Shown here piece after piece: positions 33,144 to 42,281 of a stretch of DNA of 64,000 bases. This DNA is from Paenibacillus crassostreae (GTDB taxonomy: Bacteria > Bacillota > Bacilli > Paenibacillales > Paenibacillaceae). Under the pieces are notes generated by a model, which saw only the letters and a list, made by a program, of their open reading frames with translations, did not search any database and was not told the DNA's origin. Both the position numbers and the translations under genes were made by a program. Location: the NCBI RefSeq assembly GCF_001857945.1, contig NZ_CP017770.1, forward strand, positions 4,526,001-4,590,000, read 5' to 3'. The stretch's first letter is position 1, and every line of letters begins with the position of its first letter.

Positions 33144-33324
33144 ATGTTTGATAAGAACGTTCGTGAACTGAGGGCCGCATCAGATGGTCGCAGCAAGCTT
33201 ACTCCCTTCAACTACACTCGCTCTCAATATTGCGGTAGCTTTGTGCGGAATTTACCTAGTTAAGAAAGCTTTGGAGTCAGGTGAACCTTTAACGGGGGTA
33301 GGTGTGGTATATGGTTTTGCTTAA
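33144..33324 (+). pseudogene. Small hydrophobic peptide gene, apparently frameshifted
   Basis: ATG 33144 follows GGAAGGGA with eight-base spacing and begins MFDKNVRELRAASDG, but this frame ends after 39 codons. From ATG 33184, one frame over, a 46-codon ORF gives MVAASLLPSTTLALNIAVAL then CGIYLVKKALESGEPLTGVG and VVYGFA. That reads like a membrane-active core or single-span segment. Joining them by one frameshift near 33184 would give a hydrophilic leader of about 13 residues followed by the hydrophobic part. It shares a probable promoter with secA2. I do not recognise the peptide; it may also be two overlapping real ORFs. Confidence 0.4.
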
Positions 33325-33414
33325 ATGAAGTGGATTTGAACCTGATGAATGACAGATCAGCACAAATATTGTTCAAAACTAAGCGTATTTCTACCGAGGG
33401 GAGATCAAATTACT

Positions 33415-35691
33415 ATGAATATAGCCGTCAAGTTGATGCGAAAATTCAAAGACCGCGATACCCAGAATAAACTGAAAGTCTATCAAGACAAAGCGGATCT
33501 CATCAGGAAAAGGAAATTGGAAGCATGGGACGATCAACAGCTTCAAGCGGAATCCCTCCGGCTGCAAAAAGAAGCAAAATCGGGTACGCCTTTGGATGAG
33601 CTGCTTGTCGATGCTTATGCGTTAGTCTGCGAGACAGCGAAGAGAAAGCTCGGATTACAGCCTTACGATGTCCAGATCATGGCTGCCATCGCTCTGCACG
33701 AGAGATTTTTGATCGAGCAGCATACCGGTGAAGGAAAAACGCTCTCCGCTGTTATGCCTGCTTATCTAAATGCGCTGACCGGCGAGGGCGTTCATGTGCT
33801 GACTTTTAACGATTATTTGGCTAATCGCGATGCGGAGTGGATGGGTCCGATCTATCGTTTCCTCGGGTTAACGGTAAGCTCGGTTCAAGCGGGCATGAGC
33901 CTGTTCGAGAAACGGGAAACGTACGCAAAGGATATAACCTATGTTACGGCTAAAGAAGCGGGATTCGATTATTTACGTGACACGATCGCACTAAACGAAG
34001 CCGATACAGTGCACCGTCCTTTCCACTACGTCATCGTCGACGAAGCGGATTCACTGCTTCTCGACGAAGCGCGGGTGCCGCTAGTCATCAGCGGCGAGTC
34101 GGGCTCCTCCAGCAACGACGGCATTCTTTTCGCAGATGTGGCTCGGCAGCTACAGCAAGTAGAGCATTACGACTTCGACGAGTTCCAACGGAACGTTTAC
34201 TTGAATGAAGCAGGCGCTGCGAAAGCGGAGTCGCTGCTGGGATGCGGTAATTTGTACGATAGCCATAATAGTCATTTGTTAACGTCATTAAATTGCGCGC
34301 TGCATGTGGAATCGTTATTCAAAAAGGACGTCGATTACATCGTCCGGGATGGTAAAATCGAGCTGATCGAAGAATATACCGGCCGCGTGGCCGAGAACAG
34401 GTATTTACCGGACGGGCTGCAAGCCGCGCTTGCCACCAAAGAAGGGCTGCAGTGGAAAGACGGTGGGAAAATTCTAGGGACCATTACCATTCAACACTTC
34501 ATTAGCCTGTATCCGAGGATTTGCGGAATGACGGCTACCGCACACGCTTCCGCAATGGAATTCGAAGATATTTATGTGCTGCAGGTCGTGCAAATCCCGC
34601 CGAACCGGCCAAACATACGGATCGACCATCCACACCGGATTTATACACATAAAGAAGCCAAACTGAAGGCGCTTGTACAAGAAATCTCTTCCGTCCATGC
34701 GACTGGAGGTCCAATTCTCATTGGTACGTCAAGCGTCGAGGAGTCTGACATGCTGGCGGAAGCGCTAATGGTTGCCGACGTGCCTTGCCATGTTCTGAAT
34801 GCGAAAAACGACGCGAAAGAAGCCGAAATCATCGCTAAAGCGGGAGAAATCGGTGCCGTGACGGTGTCTACGAATATGGCGGGACGAGGCGTTGACATTC
34901 GGCTCGGCAAAGGCAACCCTACGCAAGCAGAAGTTGTCGCCAAGCTGGGCGGGTTGTACGTGATTGGTACACATGTGAACGAAAGCGTGCGGATCGACGA
35001 CCAACTGCGGGGGCGTTCTGGCCGCCAAGGCGACCCGGGAGCTTCCGTATTTTTCGTAAGCATGGAAGACGAGTTGCTGCTTCGGTTCGGCATCAATAAA
35101 GCGATTCGTGCTCCTAGGCAAGAGGAGGCTCTCGAAGAGCCGGTGCTCCGCAGCAAAATCGCTCATATTCAACGCGTTATTATGGGTCAAAACTTCGACA
35201 TCCACCAGGAACTGAACTGTTATTCGGATATGGTGGAGGATCAGAGGCGAATTCTATACGAGGAACGGCTCGGAATATTGAAAGGTGAGCAGCCGATGAG
35301 CCTTTCGGAGCAACGTGTACGGCTTTTTTATATCGACGAGTTCTGGGCAGACCATCTGGCATACGTTTCTTACCTTCGCGAAAGCATCCACTTGGAGAGC
35401 CTTGCCAGCCGCAATCCGATCGACGAATTTCATGCGCAAATCAGCCAAGCATACGAGCAAATTCCGGCAAAAATAAATAGTGAGGCGGCGAATATGCTTG
35501 TAAGGCTCGGAGGTTCGAATGATCCGGCGAAGTGGGAAAAGTTCGGTCTGAAGAGCCCTGCTTCCACTCGGACTTATATTATCAATGATCAATACATCCA
35601 GAATAAGCGCAGCTCATGGACCACAACGACCGTATTTGCTTATTGGCTTCGCACAATTACGAGGCCGATATTCAAGCTGTCAAAATTTTGA
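33415..35691 (+). CDS. secA2: Accessory Sec translocase ATPase SecA2
   Basis: This 758-residue protein is a SecA-type preprotein ATPase. It has Walker A HTGEGKTLSA, TFNDYLANRDAEWM, the DEAD-box equivalent VIVDEADSLLLDEARVPL, the second helicase half GTSSVEESDMLAEAL, NMAGRGVDIRLG and DQLRGRSGRQGDPG. It is shorter than housekeeping SecA and lacks the C-terminal zinc-binding SPDPCPCGSGKK-type tail, ending GLKSPASTRTYIINDQYIQ and then a hydrophobic tail. SecA2 proteins export a limited set of substrates. The start is ATG 33415 after GAGGGGAG. No secY2 or glycosylation genes are nearby. The gene is markedly richer in G+C than its surroundings, suggesting transfer. Confidence 0.9.
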   Translation: MNIAVKLMRKFKDRDTQNKLKVYQDKADLIRKRKLEAWDDQQLQAESLRLQKEAKSGTPLDELLVDAYALVCETAKRKLGLQPYDVQIMAAIALHERFLIEQHTGEGKTLSAVMPAYLNALTGEGVHVLTFNDYLANRDAEWMGPIYRFLGLTVSSVQAGMSLFEKRETYAKDITYVTAKEAGFDYLRDTIALNEADTVHRPFHYVIVDEADSLLLDEARVPLVISGESGSSSNDGILFADVARQLQQVEHYDFDEFQRNVYLNEAGAAKAESLLGCGNLYDSHNSHLLTSLNCALHVESLFKKDVDYIVRDGKIELIEEYTGRVAENRYLPDGLQAALATKEGLQWKDGGKILGTITIQHFISLYPRICGMTATAHASAMEFEDIYVLQVVQIPPNRPNIRIDHPHRIYTHKEAKLKALVQEISSVHATGGPILIGTSSVEESDMLAEALMVADVPCHVLNAKNDAKEAEIIAKAGEIGAVTVSTNMAGRGVDIRLGKGNPTQAEVVAKLGGLYVIGTHVNESVRIDDQLRGRSGRQGDPGASVFFVSMEDELLLRFGINKAIRAPRQEEALEEPVLRSKIAHIQRVIMGQNFDIHQELNCYSDMVEDQRRILYEERLGILKGEQPMSLSEQRVRLFYIDEFWADHLAYVSYLRESIHLESLASRNPIDEFHAQISQAYEQIPAKINSEAANMLVRLGGSNDPAKWEKFGLKSPASTRTYIINDQYIQNKRSSWTTTTVFAYWLRTITRPIFKLSKF

Positions 35692-35785
35692 TACAGCGTA
35701 GCTTTTTCAATGATCATCGCGTTGTTGCCCTATAAGTATTTTTTATGATCGTTTGTTGACTCCATGTTGATTTTATAGCATGAAA

Positions 35786-35821
35786 AATACATCGCAAGGG
35801 CATACCGCATGGCGATGTATT
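35786..35821. terminator. Hairpin between secA2 and the sulfurtransferase gene
   Basis: AATACATCGC and GCGATGTATT form a perfect 10-bp stem over a 16-base loop. The genes are convergent; the T tracts are weak, so it could serve both directions inefficiently. Confidence 0.5.
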
Positions 35822-35837
35822 CGAAGTTTAAGTACTA

Positions 35838-36698
35838 TTAAGCTTCTTGCCGCTCCTCTTCGTCACCCATGGCGATCGGATTCCTTTCAAAGCTAATCCA
35901 ATCACTCCAGCTACCCGCATACAGCTTCACTCTTGTATATCCAGCTTCTGAGAGTCCGAGTATATTAGGACATGCTGTAACACCCGATCCACAGTATACT
36001 ATGATTTCTTGATCTTTCGGAATGTCCTTGAAATGATCTTGTAGCTCAGCCGTTGACTTCCAATGACCGTTATCATCAAGAAGTTCTTTCCAGAATAGAT
36101 TGATTGCACTTGGGATGTGACCTGCGACAGTATCAATAGGTTCTTCCAGTCCTAAGTAGCGGTTAGGTTCTCTGGAATCGATCAAGAGAGTGGAGGGATC
36201 AACCGTTGCTTTTTTCACATACTCCATATTTACAACCATTCCATGCTGAATTTCAGCAGTGAAGGTTTGTGGAATTCTGATCGGTTGTTTATCACTTACA
36301 GGGTATCCTGACTTTTTCCAATTCGAGAATCCTTCATTCATAACATATGTCGCAGAATGTCCTATATATTGAAGAAGCCACCATAAGCGAGCAGCCATGG
36401 CCCCACCTTGATCATCATAGGCAACAATACGTGATTCATTATTAATGCCTTTGCGTTCAAGAGTCTTGATGAACTTATCCATATCAGGTAAAGGATGTCT
36501 ACCTCCATGTTGTGATTTTGGGCTTGAGAGATCCATCTCTAGATCGAAGTATACTGCTCCTGGAATGTGTTCTTCCTCATACACAATACGTCCCGCTTGG
36601 GCGTCTCCCATGCCCATGCTAAATCTACAATCGATGATGACTAGGTCTGGTTCATATAAACGCGCCAGTAGCCACTGTTTTGAAATCATTGTTGTCAA
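35838..36698 (-). CDS. Sulfurtransferase with two rhodanese domains (TST/MST type)
   Basis: This 286-residue enzyme has an inactive N-terminal rhodanese domain (LVIIDCRFSMGMGDAQAG, IPGAVYFDLEMDLS, VAYDDQGGAMAARLWWLL) and a catalytic C-terminal one (LLIDSREPNRYLG, HIPSAINLFWKELLDDNG, IVYCGSGVTACPNILGL). The cysteine of CGSGVTA is the sulfur-carrying residue. It transfers sulfur from thiosulfate or 3-mercaptopyruvate to an acceptor in the cytoplasm; CGSGVTA is closer to the mercaptopyruvate type. TTG 36698 is placed after GGTGGTG, with ATG 36689 as alternative. A decayed paralogue end lies at 30198. Confidence 0.92.
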   Translation of the reverse strand: MTTMISKQWLLARLYEPDLVIIDCRFSMGMGDAQAGRIVYEEEHIPGAVYFDLEMDLSSPKSQHGGRHPLPDMDKFIKTLERKGINNESRIVAYDDQGGAMAARLWWLLQYIGHSATYVMNEGFSNWKKSGYPVSDKQPIRIPQTFTAEIQHGMVVNMEYVKKATVDPSTLLIDSREPNRYLGLEEPIDTVAGHIPSAINLFWKELLDDNGHWKSTAELQDHFKDIPKDQEIIVYCGSGVTACPNILGLSEAGYTRVKLYAGSWSDWISFERNPIAMGDEEERQEA

Positions 36699-36920
36699 GA
36701 GTTAGCACCACCTTTAGTATTATTAATACAATAATTGAATCAATTTCATAATCGCGTATGCAGCTTAAATAAGGACTATAGATTGATCAGAACGACTCAT
36801 TCTGTCAATATATAGTTACATTTAAATAGGCTTGCGTAATTATGAAATTGATTCTAAACGATCATTTGGTAATTGATTCTTTTTAAGTGTAATATAAATA
36901 GGTGAATAAATACTAGTTGC

Positions 36921-37009
36921 ATGAAGGTGTCGCTACAAAACTTTTAGCATATGCTTCCGAAGTAGTTTTGACGAAGTAATGTATGAAGGCGTCGCTACAA
37001 AACTTTTAG
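36921..37009 (+). repeat. Two 27-bp direct repeats upstream of the aldo/keto reductase gene
   Basis: The 27-mer beginning ATGAAGGTGTCGCTACAAAA and ending CTTTTAG occurs at 36921 and again at 36983 with one T-to-C change, giving a 62-base period. The second copy runs directly into the AGGAGG of the next gene. The interval contains AGTAGTTTTGACGAAGTAAT. I suspect a family of leader repeats, but only these copies are visible here. Confidence 0.75.
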
Positions 37010-37022
37010 GAGGTCTATAGAT

Positions 37023-37865
37023 ATGATTTCAAGCTTACAATCTACAACAACACTTTCGAACGGTGTAAAGATGCCTTTATTAGGTCTAGGCGTGTACAAA
37101 TCACAGGAAGGTACTGAAGTTATCCAAGCTGTCAAAGCAGCGATTAAGAATGGATATCGTAGTATTGATACTGCTGCTGCATACCATAATGAAGAAGGTG
37201 TAGGGCAAGCCGTACGTGAAATTTTGGAACAAACTGAACTAACACGTGGAGATCTATTTATTACTTCCAAAGTGTGGAACTCCGATCAAGGATATGAATC
37301 CACTTTAGCTGCCTTTGAGACGACCATGAGTAAACTAGGCTTAGAGCAACTTGATTTATATCTTGTGCATTGGCCAGTGAAAGTGAAATATAAAGATACT
37401 TGGAGAGCACTTGAGAAACTATATAAAGATGGGCGAGTACGTGCCATTGGAGTAAGCAACTTCCAAGTACATCATCTGCAGGATTTAATACAAGATGCAG
37501 AAATCAAACCAATGGTTAATCAAATCGAATACCATCCTCGTCTTGCTCAACTTGAACTGCGTACATACTGTCAAGAGCAAGGGATACAACTAGAAGCTTG
37601 GTCCCCATTAATGCAAGGTCAACTATTGGACAATTCTACTTTACAAGAAATCGGGAATAAGTATGGAAAGTCCGTGGCACAAGTGATTTTACGTTGGGAT
37701 CTGCAGAATGGTTTTGTTACGATTCCGAAGTCTACGAAAGAACAACGAATTATCGAGAATGCTGACATATTCAACTTTGAACTTACATCAGAGGATATGA
37801 AAGCAATTGATAGTCTTAATGAGAATCGTCGTGTAGGTTCTGACCCTGATAATTTTATTTTTTAA
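37023..37865 (+). CDS. Aldo/keto reductase
   Basis: This 280-residue NADPH-dependent oxidoreductase has the (beta/alpha)8 aldo/keto reductase pattern. GYRSIDTAAAYHNEEGVGQA carries the catalytic aspartate and tyrosine, LFITSKVWN the lysine, and LDLYLVHWPV the histidine. VRAIGVSNFQVHHL and IPKSTKEQRIIENADIFNFE form the cofactor site. It probably reduces aldehydes or ketones such as methylglyoxal in the cytoplasm. AGGAGG precedes ATG 37023, at the end of a tandem direct repeat. It is convergent with the AraC gene, sharing a terminator. Confidence 0.95.
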   Translation: MISSLQSTTTLSNGVKMPLLGLGVYKSQEGTEVIQAVKAAIKNGYRSIDTAAAYHNEEGVGQAVREILEQTELTRGDLFITSKVWNSDQGYESTLAAFETTMSKLGLEQLDLYLVHWPVKVKYKDTWRALEKLYKDGRVRAIGVSNFQVHHLQDLIQDAEIKPMVNQIEYHPRLAQLELRTYCQEQGIQLEAWSPLMQGQLLDNSTLQEIGNKYGKSVAQVILRWDLQNGFVTIPKSTKEQRIIENADIFNFELTSEDMKAIDSLNENRRVGSDPDNFIF

Positions 37866-37873
37866 GTATGGTT

Positions 37874-37914
37874 GCCAAAGAAAACCGATCTCTCCATGGG
37901 ACGGTTTTTCTTTG
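37874..37914. terminator. Shared terminator between aldo/keto reductase and AraC genes
   Basis: CAAAGAAAACCG pairs with CGGTTTTTCTTTG with one bulge. T-rich flanks on one strand and A-rich on the other suit both convergent genes. Confidence 0.75.
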
Positions 37915-37915
37915 A

Positions 37916-38746
37916 TTACAATCGCAAGTTATTTCGATATACCTTTGGAGATGAGCCTTTTATTTTCTTGAACATTTTAGAGAATAGCAGTGGATCATCA
38001 TATCCTACAGATCGGGATATATCTCCAATAGATAGCTGTTGATTGCTCATGAGCTCACAGGCTTTATTCATACGATATTGAATGAGATACTCCTGAATGC
38101 TTGAATGAATATATTCTTTAAAAATAGAACAAAGATAACTACGATCAAGTCCGATAAAATCAGAAATTTGGGTTATCGTGAATTTTCTCGAATAATTCAT
38201 TTCGATGAAGTCTAATACTTTCCTGATATAGGCTTCTTTGCGATTGGCTTTACTTACTAATATTGACTCTTCGGGTTCACGAGCACATTCGACGATGAGA
38301 GAAAGAATGATATAGAGAAACCCCGTTAATCGCATGTCCCTCGCGGTATTCACAGCATTTATAGCTGACATTGACTCTAGGTATTCCACCAATTGATCGT
38401 CTCGATCATAACGAAAGGTTGGGTACGATTCTGACAACCCTGCCTGTGATAAATAGGATTCAGCTTGCAGCCCGTGAAATCCGACCCAACCATACTTCCA
38501 TGGATCATCCTTGTCTGCTTCGTAGTAGGTTATGACTCCAGGGCAAATGAGAAAACCTTCCCCTTTATGAAGTGTATATGTATGATTGCCAACGACGAAG
38601 ATTCCAGATCCCTCTAGAATGTAATGAATTAAATAATGATCTCGGACGGCTGGGCCATGATAATGTCCTGTTGAACATTGTTCGATGCCATAATGATTCA
38701 AATGCAAATCTGGTTGTTGCAAGTTCCTGAAAAGGTATTCAATCAC
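37916..38746 (-). CDS. AraC family transcriptional regulator
   Basis: This 276-residue regulator has an N-terminal cupin-like AraC sensor domain (GIFVVGNHTYTLHKGEGFLI, CPGVITYYEADKDDPWKYGW) and two C-terminal helix-turn-helix motifs (FTITQISDFIGLDRSYLCSI, IGDISRSVGYDDPLLFSKMF with KKIKGSSPKVYRN). Translation begins at GTG 38746 after AAAGGAG. It is divergent from the alpha-galactosidase gene with 179 bp between starts, so it most likely activates that gene in response to an alpha-galactoside. The domain order and length match sugar-responsive AraC activators such as MsmR and RafR. Confidence 0.93.
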   Translation of the reverse strand: MIEYLFRNLQQPDLHLNHYGIEQCSTGHYHGPAVRDHYLIHYILEGSGIFVVGNHTYTLHKGEGFLICPGVITYYEADKDDPWKYGWVGFHGLQAESYLSQAGLSESYPTFRYDRDDQLVEYLESMSAINAVNTARDMRLTGFLYIILSLIVECAREPEESILVSKANRKEAYIRKVLDFIEMNYSRKFTITQISDFIGLDRSYLCSIFKEYIHSSIQEYLIQYRMNKACELMSNQQLSIGDISRSVGYDDPLLFSKMFKKIKGSSPKVYRNNLRL

Positions 38747-38925
38747 GAATCATCGCTCCTTTTTACCATGTAGATAGTCAACCTATATATTATCATATAA
38801 ATCTAGCATTATGACATATTGTTGTAGTGTAATTCCATTTACGTTAATCTCACTTAGGAGTATGATTTAGCCATTGGTTCAAGCTAGTAGACCATTGAAC
38901 TATGATGAAGAAAGGGAGAACTTAA

Positions 38926-41076
38926 ATGACTATTACATATCAACAAGAACATCAAATATTCCATCTCCAATCCAAAGACATGAGTTATATCCTACAATTG
39001 AAGGACGGTTATCCACTTCATGTATATTGGGGGAAGAAACTTCGTGATGAAGGGAATTTAGATCGCTTACATCATTATCCTGACATTGCTACAATAGATC
39101 GTTTTCCTCAAGAATATCCGCAGTATGGAACAGGAGATTTCAGAAATCCAGCCTATCAGGTAAGACTTGAAGATGGCAGTCGGATTACAGAATTAGTGTA
39201 TAAATCACACACCATTACAGCGGGTAAACCTGAATTAACTGGACTTCCGGCAGTATATGTTGAGTCAGACAAGGAATCTCAAACATTAGAGATCGAGATG
39301 ATAGATAAATATTCTGGATTAACAGTATTGTTAAGCTACACTATTTTTGAAGAACATAATGCCATAAGCCGCTCTGTTAAATTTGTGAACGCTAGTACTA
39401 AATCAGTTGCGTTAGAGAGAGCTTTAAGTGCTAGTGTTGATTTCACTGATAATGATTATGAAATGATGTATCTATCTGGTGGCTGGTCGAGAGAAGCACA
39501 AGTGAAGAAAAGAGCTCTCGATAGTGGTCTGACAACTATTGAAAGTCGAAGAGGAGCAAGTAGTCATCAATTTAATCCATTCATGGCTCTAGCTCGTCCC
39601 CATGCAGATGAAGACCAAGGTGAAGTGTTCGGATTTAGCTTAGTCTATAGTGGTAATTTCGTAGCAGAAGCAGAAGTGGATTTCTTCTTCTCAACTCGGG
39701 TATCCATTGGAATTAATCCTTTTGATTTCGAGTGGTTACTTGAACCAGGTCAGTCTTTCCAAACGCCTGAAGCGATCTTGGTATATTCATCAGAGGGTTT
39801 TGGTGGAATGTCCAGAACTTATCATCGTTTATATCGGACACGTCTATGTCGTGGAATCCATCGTGATCAAGAACGACCTATTCTTATCAACAATTGGGAA
39901 GCTACTTATTTTAACTTTAATGCTGAGAAGATCGAAGATATCGCGCGCGCGGGTGCAGAACTTGGAATTGAATTGTTCGTACTAGACGATGGTTGGTTTG
40001 GCAAAAGAAATGATGATACCACATCACTTGGTGATTGGGTAGTAGATCAGAATAAGCTGCCTAATGGATTAAACGATTTGGCGAAGAGAGTAAATAATCT
40101 GGGGCTTCAATTCGGACTTTGGTTCGAACCAGAGATGGTATCCCCAGATAGTGACCTATATCGTAAACATCCAGATTGGTGTATTCATGTAGAAGGTAGA
40201 AGACGGACAGAAGCTCGTACTCAGTTGATTCTAGACTTATCAAGACAAGAGGTCTGCGATTATTTATACGAATCTCTAAGTGAAATATTCTCTACCGTTC
40301 CAATTTCTTATGTGAAATGGGACATGAATCGCAACATGACGGAGATTGGATCAGCAACGAGTTCGGCGAATAGACAGAAAGAAACCGCACATCGTTATAT
40401 GCTCGGTCTATACGGATTGCTAGAGAAAATACATCAACAATTTCCACATATTTTATTTGAGAGTTGTGCGAGTGGTGGAGGGCGTTTTGATCCTGGAATG
40501 CTTCATTATATGCCTCAAACCTGGACGAGTGATAATACCGATGCGATTGAGCGTTTGAAAATACAGTATGGTACTAGTATGGTGTATCCGATTAGTACGA
40601 TGGGGGCTCATGTATCGGATGTACCTAACCATAACATGCATCGGATCGTGTCACTCGTTACTCGTGGGGATGTAGCGATGTCTGGTAACTTCGGATATGA
40701 AATGGATCTTACCAAATTCACTGATGATGAGAAGGTAATCGCCAAAGGGCAAGTTGCTCGATACAAGGAAATTCGTTCCTTAGTGCAACAAGGAGATATG
40801 TACCGTTTGAAGAGTCCTTTTGAAGGTAATGAGACATCCTGGATGTTCGTATCTGAGAATAAGCGTGAAGCTTTAGTGTTCTATTTCCAAGTACTTGCTG
40901 AAGCACATGGTCCATTGAAAAAACTTAGATTGAAGGGACTTCATCCTGACTTAGACTACGGTATTGGAGAAGAAAAACTAGTCTATGGCGGGGATCGATT
41001 GATGCAAAGTGGTTTGCCGATACCTCCGTTACAAGGTGATTTCGCCAGCGTATGTTTTCATTTGAAAGCAAAATAA
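38926..41076 (+). CDS. GH36 alpha-galactosidase
   Basis: This 716-residue enzyme belongs to glycoside hydrolase family 36. The N-terminal beta-sandwich is followed by the barrel beginning WEATYFNFNAEKIEDIARAG, with FVLDDGWFGKRNDDTTSLGD, LGLQFGLWFEPEMVSPDSDL, VKWDMNRNMTE (catalytic nucleophile aspartate), LFESCASGGGRFDPGMLHYM and the acid/base aspartate in WTSDNTDAIERL. It removes terminal alpha-galactose from raffinose or melibiose. There is no signal peptide, so it is cytoplasmic and depends on an importer not present here. GAAAGGGAG precedes ATG 38926. Regulation by the divergent AraC gene is inferred. Confidence 0.96.
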   Translation: MTITYQQEHQIFHLQSKDMSYILQLKDGYPLHVYWGKKLRDEGNLDRLHHYPDIATIDRFPQEYPQYGTGDFRNPAYQVRLEDGSRITELVYKSHTITAGKPELTGLPAVYVESDKESQTLEIEMIDKYSGLTVLLSYTIFEEHNAISRSVKFVNASTKSVALERALSASVDFTDNDYEMMYLSGGWSREAQVKKRALDSGLTTIESRRGASSHQFNPFMALARPHADEDQGEVFGFSLVYSGNFVAEAEVDFFFSTRVSIGINPFDFEWLLEPGQSFQTPEAILVYSSEGFGGMSRTYHRLYRTRLCRGIHRDQERPILINNWEATYFNFNAEKIEDIARAGAELGIELFVLDDGWFGKRNDDTTSLGDWVVDQNKLPNGLNDLAKRVNNLGLQFGLWFEPEMVSPDSDLYRKHPDWCIHVEGRRRTEARTQLILDLSRQEVCDYLYESLSEIFSTVPISYVKWDMNRNMTEIGSATSSANRQKETAHRYMLGLYGLLEKIHQQFPHILFESCASGGGRFDPGMLHYMPQTWTSDNTDAIERLKIQYGTSMVYPISTMGAHVSDVPNHNMHRIVSLVTRGDVAMSGNFGYEMDLTKFTDDEKVIAKGQVARYKEIRSLVQQGDMYRLKSPFEGNETSWMFVSENKREALVFYFQVLAEAHGPLKKLRLKGLHPDLDYGIGEEKLVYGGDRLMQSGLPIPPLQGDFASVCFHLKAK

Positions 41077-41088
41077 TATAACATAACA

Positions 41089-41135
41089 TCAAACAACCCA
41101 CCCTTGGAAATTCATCCATGTGGTGGGTTGTTTGA
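41089..41135 (+). terminator. Intrinsic terminator after the alpha-galactosidase gene
   Basis: TCAAACAACCCACC and its 14-base complement form a perfect stem with a 19-base loop. The T tract after it is short because the stem itself ends in TTGTTTGA. Confidence 0.75.
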
Positions 41136-41160
41136 GCTCCTTATATTCCCCAATTTAATA

Positions 41161-41208
41161 TTGATATTATTGGGATAAAATAGTACATTCTATTGAGAAT
41201 GAATATCA
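41161..41208 (+). promoter_or_regulatory. Promoter with Fur box for the FecCD permease gene
   Basis: TTGATA at 41161 and TACATT at 41184 are 17 bp apart. A 13-of-15 match to the 7-1-7 Fur box, TGAGAATGAATATCA, covers 41194-41208 at the expected start point. Confidence 0.72.
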
Positions 41209-41226
41209 TTATTAGAGGATGTAGGG

Positions 41227-42144
41227 GTGAAAATGTTGTCTGTACAAGCCCAATGGGTTGAGCAACAAACTGAGTCAACGTCATTTAAGCTGAAGACTCG
41301 GCCATGGATGGCGACTTTGATTTTAGTTGGCGGTCTAATGTTACTAGTGTTCGGAATGGCCGTATCGGGCGCGATGATGCAGGGGATGACTCGTAATCCA
41401 CTAGCGGATTCGGGATTGTTAGGATTAAATGCAGGTGCAGGATTAATGGTTATTCTATTTATCTCTTTTTATTCCTCAACATCTGCCGTTCCGGTATTGT
41501 TACTTCCTCTCCTTGCATTAATTGGGGCTAGTCTAACAGCCATCATTATATTCTCATTATCTTACAAAAAAAATGATGGTCTTCATCCAAACCGGTTACT
41601 ACTTACTGGAATTGGGGTGGCTGCTGCTATCAGTGCTGCAACAATCGTCCTAACGCTAAGTTTGAGTCCAGAGAATTATAAATTTGTGGCTAATTGGATG
41701 GCAGGTAGTATATGGGGAGCGAATTGGGAATTTGTACTGGCGTTGCTTCCCTGGATGCTCACTTTACTACCTTACGCATTCTTCAAAGCACCAGTATTAA
41801 ATATATTAAATCTGGGAGATCAGACAGCAACAGGCTTAGGCGCTTCTGTTGAGAAAGAGCGAGTAAAGCTACTCGCGGTGGCGATTGGACTTGCAGGTTC
41901 TTGTGTGTCTGTAAGTGGTGGGATAGGATTTGTTGGTCTTATTGGTCCTCATATGGCAAGACGATTAGTTGGTCCGAAGCATCAAATGCTGATTCCAATA
42001 TCTGCTATGCTTGGTTCGTTACTTGTTATTGTGGGGGACATCATTGGAAGATGGCTCTTGCAACCATCTGAAATCCCCACGGGAATCGTGGTTGCTGTGA
42101 TTGGGGCTCCTTACTTTCTATATTTACTAGGCCGTACGAAATAA
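41227..42144 (+). CDS. FecCD family iron-siderophore permease, internally shortened
   Basis: This 305-residue permease has the BtuC/FecCD fold: SGAMMQGMTRNPLADSGLLG, LNAGAGLMVI, LLTGIGVAAAISAATIV, SGGIGFVGLIGPHMARRLVG with the coupling helix, and PTGIVVAVIGAPYFLYLL. It is about 40 residues shorter than usual. The first hydrophobic segment (MATLILVGGLMLLVFGMAVS) runs straight into the second-helix motif, with the intervening periplasmic loop and the conserved RLPR segment missing. An in-frame deletion is the simplest explanation, so transport activity is doubtful. No binding protein, partner permease or ATPase gene adjoins it. A Fur box precedes it. GTG 41227 is used; ATG 41233 is possible. 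Confidence 0.85.
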   Translation: MKMLSVQAQWVEQQTESTSFKLKTRPWMATLILVGGLMLLVFGMAVSGAMMQGMTRNPLADSGLLGLNAGAGLMVILFISFYSSTSAVPVLLLPLLALIGASLTAIIIFSLSYKKNDGLHPNRLLLTGIGVAAAISAATIVLTLSLSPENYKFVANWMAGSIWGANWEFVLALLPWMLTLLPYAFFKAPVLNILNLGDQTATGLGASVEKERVKLLAVAIGLAGSCVSVSGGIGFVGLIGPHMARRLVGPKHQMLIPISAMLGSLLVIVGDIIGRWLLQPSEIPTGIVVAVIGAPYFLYLLGRTK

Positions 42145-42281
42145 GAAGTTATTGTTAATTCAAATTTAAATTAGATTTTATTTGACGGTGTAACATAATA
42201 TATGGTTTTATTGTGTAGATCAATTTTTTTCAAAAAATTGATACATACAGATAGAGAAAGATAACAAGGAGGATGGGAAGT

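Noticed and set aside
34641..35205. Two long minus-strand frames inside secA2
   Set aside because: They are shadows created by the higher G+C content of secA2; the plus-strand motifs are unambiguous.
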